DNA of 64,000 nt from Mucilaginibacter kameinonensis (GTDB taxonomy: Bacteria > Bacteroidota > Bacteroidia > Sphingobacteriales > Sphingobacteriaceae), in assembly GCF_003675385.1 (NCBI RefSeq), contig NZ_RCWZ01000002.1, positions 558,001 through 622,000 on the forward strand. Reading direction: 5' to 3'. A model generated the notes under the pieces. It worked only from the letters and a program-made list of their open reading frames with translations. It searched no databases and was not told the DNA's origin. The position numbers were made by a program, and so were the translations under genes. Shown one piece after another: positions 45,284 to 54,170 of the stretch; position 1 is the stretch's first letter; each line of letters begins with the position of its first letter.

Positions 45284-46417
45284 TTACTCTTCCCCCTTCA
45301 ACACCTTCAGCGAGTAAAAACTATCCCGCCAGTAAATGCCGCCCCGGGCAACAGTCAATATTGATGCTTTTAAAAAATGCCAGGCTAAAAAGAAACCCGA
45401 AAAGGGGATCATAAATGCGTACCACCACTTGTTGGGCGGTACCATCATCATGTAAATCATATGAAAAAGTAGCATTATCCCCGCCATAATGCGGATTGTT
45501 GTATCGCCAAAAATGAACATCAAAGGCATTGGCAAGGCTACCGACAACAACATATTGATCACGTTAAAAATGGCTTGTGCCAGGCTATAGTTGGCTACGG
45601 CAAACGAGTTTTTCTGTACACCGCGGCCAAACTCGCCAAGGTTTTTGTACCATTCAAGGCAAACATATCCAAGGCCGGCCAAAACATCCTGACGGAAACC
45701 ATCGTGCTTCATGATCCGGCCAAGCTGCAGGTCGTCATCCGGGCGGAGCTTAATGCGCTGATGAGTGCCAAATTTTTCGTAAGCTGTACGCCTGACCAAA
45801 TTAAATGCGCCTATACCCGATGACGCTTTTGATTTTGGATTTTTAGCTTCCCAGGGTTTCATATCGATCATGAGCATAATGCCGAAGGTTGCCAATACAC
45901 TGTTTAAAATCGAGGAGCGCGATACCACTTCGGGTAATATGGTTAAATGATCAAGTTGTTGCTTAACCGCGTAACCAACCGCTTTGTTGATAGCATCAGG
46001 ATGAAAAACAATATCGGCATCGGCAAAAAGCATCCATTCGTCTGTATTGCTAAGGTACCCCTGGTATAGAGCATTGTTTTTACCAAGCCAGCCCTCGGGT
46101 AAAGTACTGATGGTAGTAACCTGTAATTGTGGATAGTGTGAGGCAAAGCTTTCCAGGATTTCGGCAGTCCGGTCGGTTGAGCGGTCATTAATTACAATAA
46201 TTCTGTGGTTGGGGTAGTTGATGTGGCAAACACTCTGCAACGCTTTTTCAAGATCTTCTTCCTCGTTACGCACCGGTATAATGATGGAAAGGGACGGCGG
46301 ATTATCCATCAGCGGCTGCTGGCTTACCTGCTTAATTTGACTAAAACCCCATAATAGATAAAAGTTTAAACCTAAGGTTGTTACAAACAGTATTACACTA
46401 TACCAGAAAAGTATCAT
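45284..46417 (-). CDS. Family 2 glycosyltransferase, membrane
   Basis: A 377-residue protein with an N-terminal membrane segment, a GT-A domain with PVRNEEEDLEKAL, the DxD motif in LFADADIVFH and the later QxxRW-equivalent RPDDDLQLG, and three C-terminal membrane segments. It resembles carotenoid/hopanoid-type GT2 proteins that glycosylate lipids; the acceptor is not known. It is the first gene of a two-gene unit with the GIY-YIG gene. Confidence 0.88.
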   Translation of the reverse strand: MILFWYSVILFVTTLGLNFYLLWGFSQIKQVSQQPLMDNPPSLSIIIPVRNEEEDLEKALQSVCHINYPNHRIIVINDRSTDRTAEILESFASHYPQLQVTTISTLPEGWLGKNNALYQGYLSNTDEWMLFADADIVFHPDAINKAVGYAVKQQLDHLTILPEVVSRSSILNSVLATFGIMLMIDMKPWEAKNPKSKASSGIGAFNLVRRTAYEKFGTHQRIKLRPDDDLQLGRIMKHDGFRQDVLAGLGYVCLEWYKNLGEFGRGVQKNSFAVANYSLAQAIFNVINMLLSVALPMPLMFIFGDTTIRIMAGIMLLFHMIYMMMVPPNKWWYAFMIPFSGFFLAWHFLKASILTVARGGIYWRDSFYSLKVLKGEE

Positions 46418-46503
46418 GATAAAATAGGTTTGGATAAAGGTGAGTAAAAATCAGGAATAATAACAGCAAAAATCTACATATTGCATTACCAATTTTATAC
46501 CTC

Positions 46504-47487
46504 ATGGAAAATATTAGCCGCAAAAAATTCATTGCTTCAGCCGCGTTGGCCGCTGCCGGTTTACCTTTTGGATTAAGTGCCTTAGCTAAAGAGGCAACTC
46601 CTTATCCAGGGGAGTTTGCAGGCAATCCATCGCCGGACGAAAAAATAAAGCTGAGCATATTTTCAAAGCATATGCACTGGCTTAATTATACTGATATGGC
46701 TGCTTTAACAGCCCAACTCGGCTTTGATGGTATCGACCTTACCGTAAGGCCCGACGGTCACGTATTACCAGAGCGTGTGGCCGATGATTTGCCCAAAGCG
46801 GTTGAGGCTATTGAAAAAGCCGGACTTAAGGTATATACCATAGTAACCAATATTAAAACCCCAGATGAAAAGGATACAGAACCTATCCTGAAAACAGCTT
46901 CGGCACTTGGGATAAAATATTACCGCACGGCCTGGTTTAACTATGATAAGACTATAAGTATACAAGCCAACATCAAAGCTATCAATAAACAGCTGGCCAG
47001 TCTTGCCAATCTTAACAAGAAATATGGTATGCACGGTGGCTATCAAAATCACTCCGGCGATTTGTTTGGGGCGTCTCAATGGGATTTGTGGCTGAGCCTT
47101 GAAGGACTTGATCCTAAAAATATCGGTTGCCAGTACGATGTACGGCATGCGACCACCGAGGGCGCCGACACCTGGCCGGTAACGCTTGACCTATTAAAAG
47201 CTTATTCCAAAACCGTTAATGTAAAAGATTTTTACTGGGAAAAGAAGGGCGACAAATGGCAGGTAAAAAGTGTGCCGTTGGGAGAGGGGATGGTTGATTT
47301 TAAAAAGTACTTCGGTTTGCTAAAACAATACAATATCAACGGCCCAATGAGCCTGCATTGCGAATACCCATTAGGAGGCGCAGAAGACGGCGCACGTAAG
47401 CTAACCATCAGTAAAGAAGAATTTTCAGCAGCATTAAAGAAAGACCTGGTTAAACTGCGAGGCTGGCTGGCGGAGCATGATTTGTAG
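46504..47487 (+). CDS. Sugar phosphate isomerase/epimerase-like TIM-barrel protein, exported
   Basis: The N-terminus (ISRKKFIASAALAAAGLPFG) is a signal peptide with a Tat-like context but lacking the second Arg (SRKKF). The rest is a xylose isomerase-like TIM barrel (AP endonuclease family 2), with metal-binding Glu/His positions such as YDVRHATTEG and VNVKDFYWE. Members of this exported group act on sugars or inositols. It is divergent from the glycosyltransferase gene. Confidence 0.85.
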   Translation: MENISRKKFIASAALAAAGLPFGLSALAKEATPYPGEFAGNPSPDEKIKLSIFSKHMHWLNYTDMAALTAQLGFDGIDLTVRPDGHVLPERVADDLPKAVEAIEKAGLKVYTIVTNIKTPDEKDTEPILKTASALGIKYYRTAWFNYDKTISIQANIKAINKQLASLANLNKKYGMHGGYQNHSGDLFGASQWDLWLSLEGLDPKNIGCQYDVRHATTEGADTWPVTLDLLKAYSKTVNVKDFYWEKKGDKWQVKSVPLGEGMVDFKKYFGLLKQYNINGPMSLHCEYPLGGAEDGARKLTISKEEFSAALKKDLVKLRGWLAEHDL

Positions 47488-47523
47488 GGCTATAAGCTTT
47501 AGGTGCAAAAAATAAAAAACCAT

Positions 47524-47615
47524 GTCATTGCGAGCGAAGCGTGGCAATCTCGTAGCCAATGCATGTCCGATCTGTATGGCTACGAGATTGCTTCGTCGTT
47601 CCTCCTCGCAATGAC
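47524..47615. repeat. Palindromic GTCATTGCGAG-type repeat, copy 4
   Basis: Starts GTCATTGCGAGCGAAGCG, ends CTCGCAATGAC, with an inner 15-bp inverted repeat identical in its core to copy 1 (CAATCTCGTAGCCAATGCATG). It follows the isomerase gene. Confidence 0.85.
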
Positions 47616-47667
47616 ATTTTATTAATCTACGCTAACTAATCACCCGATTTTTTTCCTTTCAAAAAAC

Positions 47668-47698
47668 TTGTTTTATAACAAATTTGTTACTAAATTTA
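47668..47698 (+). promoter_or_regulatory. Promoter of the DoxX gene
   Basis: TTG (47668-47670), 20-bp spacer, TAAATTTA (47691-47698). The leader then contains a duplicated GTTTAAC segment and, unusually for this genome, a strong Shine-Dalgarno sequence AAAAGGAGGG 6 bp before the ATG. Confidence 0.55.
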
Positions 47699-47780
47699 GT
47701 AAAGGCACCCAGGTAGTTTAACCTCTCCGGTTTAACTCCAGGCTGCTGGTAACCAATTATTAAACTAAAAGGAGGGCTTT

Positions 47781-48218
47781 ATGAATCTGGTTCATAAAAT
47801 TGAACATTGGGGCGATACTCATCACCCTAAAGCTTTGGATATTGTGCGTATTGTTCTTGGTGTGTTTTTGTTGGTAAAAGGCATTACCTTTATGGAAAAC
47901 ACCTCCTATCTGCGTGGCATCATTAATGATCAAAATGTTATTGATGTATCGCCGGATATGCTGATGATCCTGGTATATTATGTGGCATTTGCCCATATGG
48001 TGGGTGGCATATTGATAGCTATGGGCATCTTAACCCGCCTTGGTTGTATAATCCAGATTCCGATCCTGGTTGGGGCGGTATTTCTGATTGGTATTTTTCA
48101 GGAGCCCATCAATGCTATGTTGTGGCCAACGGTTACAGCGCTCGGCTTACTTATACTCTTTACTATTATAGGTTCCGGCCCATGGTCGTTAGATAAGGTA
48201 TTATCATTTAAAGGGTAG
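47781..48218 (+). CDS. DoxX-family membrane protein
   Basis: The 145-residue protein has four membrane segments and the DoxX arrangement: N-terminal R-x-x-x-G (RIVLGVFLL) and GILIAMGILTRLG. DoxX proteins take part in quinone-linked or thiol redox functions. It is monocistronic; translation probably starts from an unusual strong Shine-Dalgarno site. Confidence 0.88.
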   Translation: MNLVHKIEHWGDTHHPKALDIVRIVLGVFLLVKGITFMENTSYLRGIINDQNVIDVSPDMLMILVYYVAFAHMVGGILIAMGILTRLGCIIQIPILVGAVFLIGIFQEPINAMLWPTVTALGLLILFTIIGSGPWSLDKVLSFKG

Positions 48219-48280
48219 CTGGAGGGAGAGATTAGAGGTCAGTGATTAGCGATTAGGTACTATCCCTTTACAAAAGAAAT

Positions 48281-48317
48281 AAAAAAGTCAGGAACCTCTG
48301 GTTATGAGACTCCTGAC
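48281..48317 (-). terminator. Terminator of the zinc-finger gene
   Basis: GTCAGGA / TCCTGAC stem (48287-48317), with A run before it on plus, so T run on minus; it ends the three-gene signalling operon. Confidence 0.7.
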
Positions 48318-48336
48318 TTAAAACTTAAGACTTAAA

Positions 48337-48603
48337 TTAATATCCTTTAACCGCTTCATCCACATAGCACCAAAGCCAGCGTTCACCGGGCTCGGCAGAT
48401 ATAACTACAGGGTGGCCTGTAGCGTGAAAATGCTTGGTCATGTGGGTATTGGGCGAACTGTCGCAGCATAACGTAACACCGCATGTTTGGCAGGTACGCA
48501 GGTGTAACCAGGTTCCGTGATGTTTTACGCATTCTTCACAAATATAATCTTTCGGTTCGGTTATGCTTTCAACAGCTTCAATGTGGGCGCAAGTTTCTTC
48601 CAT
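48337..48603 (-). CDS. UBP-type zinc-finger protein
   Basis: The 88-residue protein has the full set of UBP (BUZ) zinc ligands: C5-x-H7, C22-x2-C25, C38-x2-C41-x4-C46, and H54-x3-H58-x5-H64. In eukaryotes this domain binds the free C-terminus of ubiquitin; here no ubiquitin-like protein gene is found. It is the last gene in the kinase - receiver-FAD reductase - zinc finger set, 23 bp after the reductase gene. Confidence 0.92.
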   Translation of the reverse strand: MEETCAHIEAVESITEPKDYICEECVKHHGTWLHLRTCQTCGVTLCCDSSPNTHMTKHFHATGHPVVISAEPGERWLWCYVDEAVKGY

Positions 48604-48626
48604 AGGTATAGGTGATGTTTGATGAT

Positions 48627-50288
48627 TTATACTTCAGCCAGGTATTTGTGTACAAAGCTTATTGCCATTGAGCCTTCGCCTACGGCAGATGCCACACGAT
48701 TCATAGCCCCCGCGCGTACATCGCCGGCAGCAAATATGCCCGGGCAACTGGTTTCTAACAAGAACGGGTCGCGTTTGAGCTTCCAAACCTTGCTGAAATT
48801 TTCATAGCTGCGCAACTCGCGACCTGTTTCAATAAAGTCTTTATTGTTTTTAATGATATCGAGCTTTATCCAGTCGGTATAGGGTTTAGCGCCAATAAAT
48901 ATATACAATGCATTGGCTGTTTTGACCTCAGTTTCCTTGGTTTTGCAGTTTTGTATAGTAATTTTTTCAAGGCAATTAGTGCCTTCGGCCTCAATTACTT
49001 CGGTGTTGGGCAGTACCTTTATATTAGGCGTATCACCTATTTGAGTAATAAGATAAGCCGACATAGTATCCGTCAAATCATCCCTGCGGATAATGATATG
49101 CACGTTTTTTGCAAATTTAGACAAGTACATAGCTGCCTGCCCGGCCGAGTTACCCCCGCCAATCACAAACACCTCTTTACCTGTACATGCCGAAGCTTCG
49201 GTTGTAGCGGCGCCGTAATAAATACCTGCACCGGTAAAATTATCAACACCTTTAACTTCCAGCTTACGGTAATCGACGCCTGTGGTAATTACTACCGTGC
49301 GGCTAATGATCTCCGGGCCATCATCCAGGATAATGGTTTTGTAGCCATCTTTTTGTTTAATATCGCTAACAGATTGCGGCGATAAAAACTCAGCACCTAA
49401 ACGCATGGCCTGGCTTATAGCACGACGCGTAAGATCGGCCCCGCTCAAGCCTGCCGGGAAACCCAGGTAGTTTTCAATGCGTGAACTGGTACCGGCTTGT
49501 CCGCCCGGTGCTTTGCGCTCTATCAATAAGGTTTTTAATCCTTCAGACGAACCATAAACAGCAGCAGCTAACCCCGCGGGGCCAGCACCTATGATTACTA
49601 CGTCATAAACATCGGTAAGCTCGGTGGTGTTTTTGCCCATTTTATCGGCAATATCCCTGATGCTTGGCTTGGTTAAGCAACTGCCATCCTCAAATATCAC
49701 CATTGGCAAATCGTCGGTAGTGCGGTTATTGATGGTCAATAAATTCGCCGAATCGATATTTTTTTCGATATCGAACCAACGGTAAGGGATCAGATTACCG
49801 GCCAGGAAATCTTTGATAACATGCGATTGCGGAGAGAACTGGTATCCTACCAGTTTCATGCCTACAAACTCGGGAATGTAATGACTGTGCCAGTCGTCGA
49901 GCAAATCGTTTATTACCGGGTAAAGCTTCTCTTCTGGTGGGTTCCAGGGCTTCATCAGGTAATAATCGAGCTGTACATCGTTGATCGCTTTGATAGCAGC
50001 ATCGGTATCGGAGTAGGCGGTAAGCAGTACCCGTTTTGCTTCGGGGAATACTTTTTTGGCTTTCTCTAAAAATTTAACGCCTTCCATTTCAGGCATGCGT
50101 TGGTCGCACAAAAACAGGGCAACCACTTCCGAACTGTTTTTTAGCTCAATAAGGGTTTCATAAGCTTCCTTTGCCGATGTTGTGCTTAAGATCTTATATT
50201 CTTTACTATACTGCGATTTTAAATCGCGGCTTATTGACCGCAATACCTGCGGATCATCATCTATAGAAAATATTATCGGACGGCTCAT
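48627..50288 (-). CDS. Fusion of receiver domain, glutaredoxin-like domain and thioredoxin reductase-like FAD domain
   Basis: An N-terminal receiver domain (about 1-125: D10-D12 acidic pocket, D62 acceptor, T90, K113) is fused to a glutaredoxin-fold-like segment (about 140-215) whose expected Cys pair is replaced by SPQS, and to an FAD/NAD(P)H pyridine nucleotide-disulfide reductase domain (about 228-553; FAD motif GAGPAG at 234-239, NAD(P)H motif GGGNSA at 377-382, GDVRAGAMNRV near the end). The CATC redox pair of thioredoxin reductase is replaced by a GAATTEASAC segment with only one Cys, so it cannot carry a classical disulfide shuttle. The enzyme is presumably controlled by phosphorylation from the adjacent kinase. 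Confidence 0.9.
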   Translation of the reverse strand: MSRPIIFSIDDDPQVLRSISRDLKSQYSKEYKILSTTSAKEAYETLIELKNSSEVVALFLCDQRMPEMEGVKFLEKAKKVFPEAKRVLLTAYSDTDAAIKAINDVQLDYYLMKPWNPPEEKLYPVINDLLDDWHSHYIPEFVGMKLVGYQFSPQSHVIKDFLAGNLIPYRWFDIEKNIDSANLLTINNRTTDDLPMVIFEDGSCLTKPSIRDIADKMGKNTTELTDVYDVVIIGAGPAGLAAAVYGSSEGLKTLLIERKAPGGQAGTSSRIENYLGFPAGLSGADLTRRAISQAMRLGAEFLSPQSVSDIKQKDGYKTIILDDGPEIISRTVVITTGVDYRKLEVKGVDNFTGAGIYYGAATTEASACTGKEVFVIGGGNSAGQAAMYLSKFAKNVHIIIRRDDLTDTMSAYLITQIGDTPNIKVLPNTEVIEAEGTNCLEKITIQNCKTKETEVKTANALYIFIGAKPYTDWIKLDIIKNNKDFIETGRELRSYENFSKVWKLKRDPFLLETSCPGIFAAGDVRAGAMNRVASAVGEGSMAISFVHKYLAEV

Positions 50289-50341
50289 AGGGGTAAATAT
50301 GCAGGCAAATTAACTAATATTTTTGGTAAAATCAGTTTTTG

Positions 50342-51760
50342 CTAACCATTTATCGGGAAGCAAACTATAAACTCAGTATGGCCGGGTTTTGATTTTACTT
50401 TTATTGAACCGCGGTGCTGTTTCACTATGCGATGCACCACTTCAAGGCCCATACCGGTACCTTTGCCCATTTCTTTTGTTGTGAAGAAGGGATCATAGAT
50501 CTGGCTGATGTTATCTTCCGGGATGCCAGGGCCATCATCAATAATGGTCACTTCAACAAATTCATTATCTTTTTTAGTACGGATGATAAGCGTGCCTTTT
50601 TCGTTGATTTCCATAGCATCAAGGGCGTTATCAACTAAGTTGGTCCACACCTGGTTAAGCTCGCCAATAAGGGCTTTAACTTCGGGCAGGGTATCATCAA
50701 ACTCTTCAATAACAGTGATGTTTTCTTTCCTGATCTTGTAGCCCAACATGGTAATGGTATTGCGGATACCGATGTGGATATCAGCGTATTGCTTATCCTG
50801 TGCACGGTCCATATGGGTAAATGTTTTAACTGAGCTCACCAACTCGGCAATGCGGCGCGCCGACTCCTGGATATCCTCAATCATTTTTTCACCCATAAGC
50901 TTACTGCTAAGCCAGCCCATTATGATAGGTACGGCGTGTTCGGGGATGTGTAATTTTAACGCTTCAAGATTTTCGGTGGTAAAACTAAAATCAACAAAAC
51001 TTTCGGCTATATCATAAGCATCTTCAACACCGTTGTCTTCCAGCCACTCAGATATTTCATCTTCAAGTTGGGTGCGTTGTTTAAGCGTTAAACGGGTATA
51101 GCATTCTTTTTTATTCAGGATTCTAAAAAGTTCGTCGGTAAGGCCATCTACCTGTTCATCACTGGCCCTTATAGCAAACATGTTTTTCAGATGGGAGGGT
51201 ACCATACGCAGGTGCTTTCTTAACGATAAAGAATCGCGTACAATGGCCGATGCCGGGTTGTTAAGTTCGTGGGCCAAGCCTGCGGATAACTTACCCAAAG
51301 CCATCATCTTATCGTTTTGCTGCTGCATGGCCGTAAAATCACGTACACGGGTGGTCATGATATGCACCAGGGCCTGGGTAAGCTCAAAATGGTGCTGGAT
51401 CATTTCCATGATATCCGCTGTGGGATAGCTTAGTAGTGTTAATTCGCCAACAGCCTGGGCATAACCTTTGGCTATCAGGCCGCGCGAGTAGGGCATATAG
51501 CCGGTGATGCTGCCTTTTTCAACCAGGGTATAATCACGGCGCGATCCCTGTTGCATCATAAAAAAGCGCATATTGCCTTCCAGTAAAAAATGCGGACCTG
51601 AAAGGTCCTGTCCCGGTTCCATGAGGTACTCACCATCTTCAAATGTTTGTACTTCACTTTTATCTATCAGCCACTGTAGCTGATCGTCGGGTATATTGGC
51701 CAAAGCTTCAAAAGCTTTTAAGTCTGATACGGTTACCTGTAGTTCACTTACCTTTTGCAT
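50342..51760 (-). CDS. Histidine kinase with cyclic-nucleotide-binding domain
   Basis: No membrane segment. A cyclic-nucleotide-binding-like domain (about 18-130; the canonical phosphate-binding loop is weak) is followed by a HisKA-type region with H164 in LAHELNNPASAI, a helical insertion (about 185-290) and a HATPase (NxxDNALDAME, DDGPGIP, GKGTGMGLEVV). It lies 53 bp upstream of the receiver-FAD fusion gene in the same orientation and is the likely phosphodonor of that receiver. The domain may bind a nucleotide or another small ligand. Confidence 0.92.
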   Translation of the reverse strand: MQKVSELQVTVSDLKAFEALANIPDDQLQWLIDKSEVQTFEDGEYLMEPGQDLSGPHFLLEGNMRFFMMQQGSRRDYTLVEKGSITGYMPYSRGLIAKGYAQAVGELTLLSYPTADIMEMIQHHFELTQALVHIMTTRVRDFTAMQQQNDKMMALGKLSAGLAHELNNPASAIVRDSLSLRKHLRMVPSHLKNMFAIRASDEQVDGLTDELFRILNKKECYTRLTLKQRTQLEDEISEWLEDNGVEDAYDIAESFVDFSFTTENLEALKLHIPEHAVPIIMGWLSSKLMGEKMIEDIQESARRIAELVSSVKTFTHMDRAQDKQYADIHIGIRNTITMLGYKIRKENITVIEEFDDTLPEVKALIGELNQVWTNLVDNALDAMEINEKGTLIIRTKKDNEFVEVTIIDDGPGIPEDNISQIYDPFFTTKEMGKGTGMGLEVVHRIVKQHRGSIKVKSKPGHTEFIVCFPING

Positions 51761-52069
51761 AACTTAAAAGTAGGGAATATTATTTAATGATGTAAAAATG
51801 AGGCAAAAAATTGCAATCAGGTGAACTGCGATGGAAGTGATTTTGTTTGTCTGAACCGGGGATTTTGTCTGCGCCGGGATTTGGGGGATTATTGGATTAG
51901 TTGGATTTTCTTCCCTTGATTCGTGTCCTCACGAATCTTTTGCTATTATGAACAGTTGACATGCCTGATGGCGATCTTGGGGACACGATCGCGGGGGAAT
52001 CACAGAGTTTGGGTATCTTCAAGCTGCATTCAAAAATCCAGGAATCATGAAAATCCTATAAATTCCGGT
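51761..52069. other. 309-bp gap with degenerate repeat remnant
   Basis: No gene seen. It has an 8-bp hairpin GATTCGTG / CACGAATC (51918-51937) and the fragment AATTCCGGTTCAG near its end; related fragments occur in 62380-62700. Possibly remnants of an intergenic repeat. Confidence 0.4.
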
Positions 52070-52816
52070 TCAGTTCCATTTGCTCAGGAAAGCGCCAAAG
52101 GCCTCTTTATACTGATCGCCAACAGTAATATTCACCTTGCCTATCTGCAAGGCATTGCGGGTAATAGAATTGATTTTATTGAGTGATACAATGAATGAAC
52201 GGTGTACGCGCATAAATCTTTTAGCAGGCAGTTTCTCTTCCAATGCCTTTAAGCTGGTGAGCGACAACAGCGGCTTCTCCTTATCCTGCAGGTAAATTTT
52301 TACATAGTCCTTTAAGCCTTCAATATAAAGGATCTCGTTAAGGGCTATCCGTACCAATTGATATTCGATTTTTAAAAACAGGTATTCCTCTTCTTCGGCA
52401 GGCGCAGCAGAGGCTGTAACAGTACTACTGTTTGAACGATTTATCAATTCAAAATAGCTTAATGCCTTGTTTGAGGCATGCAGAAACTCCTCATAATTAA
52501 AAGGTTTAAGCAGGTAGTCAAGTGCATCTACCCGGTAACCCTCAATAGCAAACTGGTTGTAGGCTGTGGTAAAAATAATGCGTGGTTTGTTTGCTCCGCG
52601 ACTGTCAAGTACACGCGCCAGTTCCATACCATTAAGGTTAGGCATCTGGATATCAAGAAAAATAAGGTCCACTTTTTGATCCTGCAAACCTACAAGGGCC
52701 TCAACAGCACTGCTATAGCGGCCAACCAGTTTCAGAAAAGGGGTTTGCTCAATAAAGGCACAAACCAATCCCAGTGCCAGGGGTTCATCGTCAACAGCTA
52801 TACAGTTAATGATCAT
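52070..52816 (-). CDS. LytTR-family response regulator
   Basis: A receiver domain (D8-D9-E-type pocket, D55 in LIFLDIQMPN, K105) is followed by a LytTR DNA-binding domain (about 147-248). The start overlaps the kinase gene's stop (4 bp). Such pairs usually regulate the adjacent outer-membrane gene; here this is the divergent gene at 54171. Confidence 0.95.
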   Translation of the reverse strand: MIINCIAVDDEPLALGLVCAFIEQTPFLKLVGRYSSAVEALVGLQDQKVDLIFLDIQMPNLNGMELARVLDSRGANKPRIIFTTAYNQFAIEGYRVDALDYLLKPFNYEEFLHASNKALSYFELINRSNSSTVTASAAPAEEEEYLFLKIEYQLVRIALNEILYIEGLKDYVKIYLQDKEKPLLSLTSLKALEEKLPAKRFMRVHRSFIVSLNKINSITRNALQIGKVNITVGDQYKEAFGAFLSKWN

Positions 52817-53886
52817 GACAGGTTAAGGGTTAAATGAATAGTGTATGTGTTGGCGGCGGCATTTTCGCTAATATCCAGTTTATACTTACCGGCATAAAGC
52901 AGGTCAAGCCGGCGAATGGTGTTGGTAAGCCCGATGCCTTTATTTTCGCCGATATTAAGGTTGTGGTCTTTGTAGATGCCGTTTTCTACTTTCAACTCCA
53001 GCACTTCATCATGCTGACTGACAGCAATCAGGATGGTACTTGGTTCTGTTGCACTGATACCATGTTTAAAGGCGTTTTCTACAAAAGGTAAAAAAAGCAT
53101 AGGGGCAATAGTTACGTCATTAGCCTGTTCGGGCGGGGTAAAAGTAACTGTTACTTTTTCGGTAAGCCGTAGTTCCATCAGGCTGATATAGTCTTTTATA
53201 AAAGCTATTTCCTGGCTCAATAAAGCTGTACCATGCTGCGTATCATATAACACATACCGCATCATGCGTGATAGCTGGTGCAATGCCTTGCGCGATGTTT
53301 CGGCGTTAACATGGGTAAGCGCGTAAATGTTATTAAGTGTATTGAAAAAGAAATGCGGGTTGATCTGGGCTTTCAGGAATGATAACTCGGAGCTTATCTT
53401 TTCCTGCTCAAGGGCCGCACGTAGCCTGATATCTGACTGCCACTTTTGTATGGCTGTAATACTGGTACTTATACCTAAAACCAAAGCTATGATAACCGTG
53501 CCGAAAATATCCCAGCCTCCCCCGCGCCCCTTTGGTTTGGGCGGACGGTGGTCTTTATGGAATATGGCTTCCATATGCTCATGCATATGAAGTGCCTTAT
53601 CTGCCCATTGATTAAGCAGTAAAAAAGCGATCACCACTACTACCACCGTAACCAGGTACATCGCGGTACGGTCATGCAGTAAAAAACGTGGGACAAGTAT
53701 CCGGTTATTAAAATAATAGGCTGCAACAAGCAGGAAAAATGTGATGGCTTGTTTTACCCAAAACTGGTATGGAAACTCAACATTCCAGGTGAGGGGCTGA
53801 TAGAAGAATAGCAGCAAGCCAAAAACAACCCATATCAAAATATGGATAAGCGCGGTAATGGTATTGCTTTTTGATTTAAGGCTCAT
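52813..53886 (-). CDS. LytS-type sensor histidine kinase with His-rich loop
   Basis: Four membrane segments (about 10-30, 44-62, 76-93 and 128-148) are followed by a His_kinase domain with H178 in AQINPHFFFNTLNNI and a HATPase (FVENAFKHGI, GIGLTNTIRRL). The loop between segments 3 and 4 reads HMHEHMEAIFHKDHRPP, unusually His-rich and probably extracytoplasmic, with a possible metal-binding role. It is cotranscribed with the LytTR regulator gene. Confidence 0.92.
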   Translation of the reverse strand: MSLKSKSNTITALIHILIWVVFGLLLFFYQPLTWNVEFPYQFWVKQAITFFLLVAAYYFNNRILVPRFLLHDRTAMYLVTVVVVVIAFLLLNQWADKALHMHEHMEAIFHKDHRPPKPKGRGGGWDIFGTVIIALVLGISTSITAIQKWQSDIRLRAALEQEKISSELSFLKAQINPHFFFNTLNNIYALTHVNAETSRKALHQLSRMMRYVLYDTQHGTALLSQEIAFIKDYISLMELRLTEKVTVTFTPPEQANDVTIAPMLFLPFVENAFKHGISATEPSTILIAVSQHDEVLELKVENGIYKDHNLNIGENKGIGLTNTIRRLDLLYAGKYKLDISENAAANTYTIHLTLNLS

Positions 53887-54170
53887 TTAAACTACTTTAT
53901 GACATTACGCCGAATGATAAATCTACACATATAATTCAGCAATATTACAAACCAGCCACGCTTAAAGGCAAGCGTAATCGCCGGGCAGACAAAAAATACC
54001 GACGAAGGGTTTAAATCCATCTTTGAAAGGTATATCCTGCTTTTGGCGTGTTGACCACCCTCATTTATAGGTAAAAAAGCTATTCCCGTCGATACATATA
54101 TGGTACCGGTCTATTCTGTTTTTTACACTAAAATGAATGCTATTGTTTTGCGGCTGTTAATCAGCATAAA

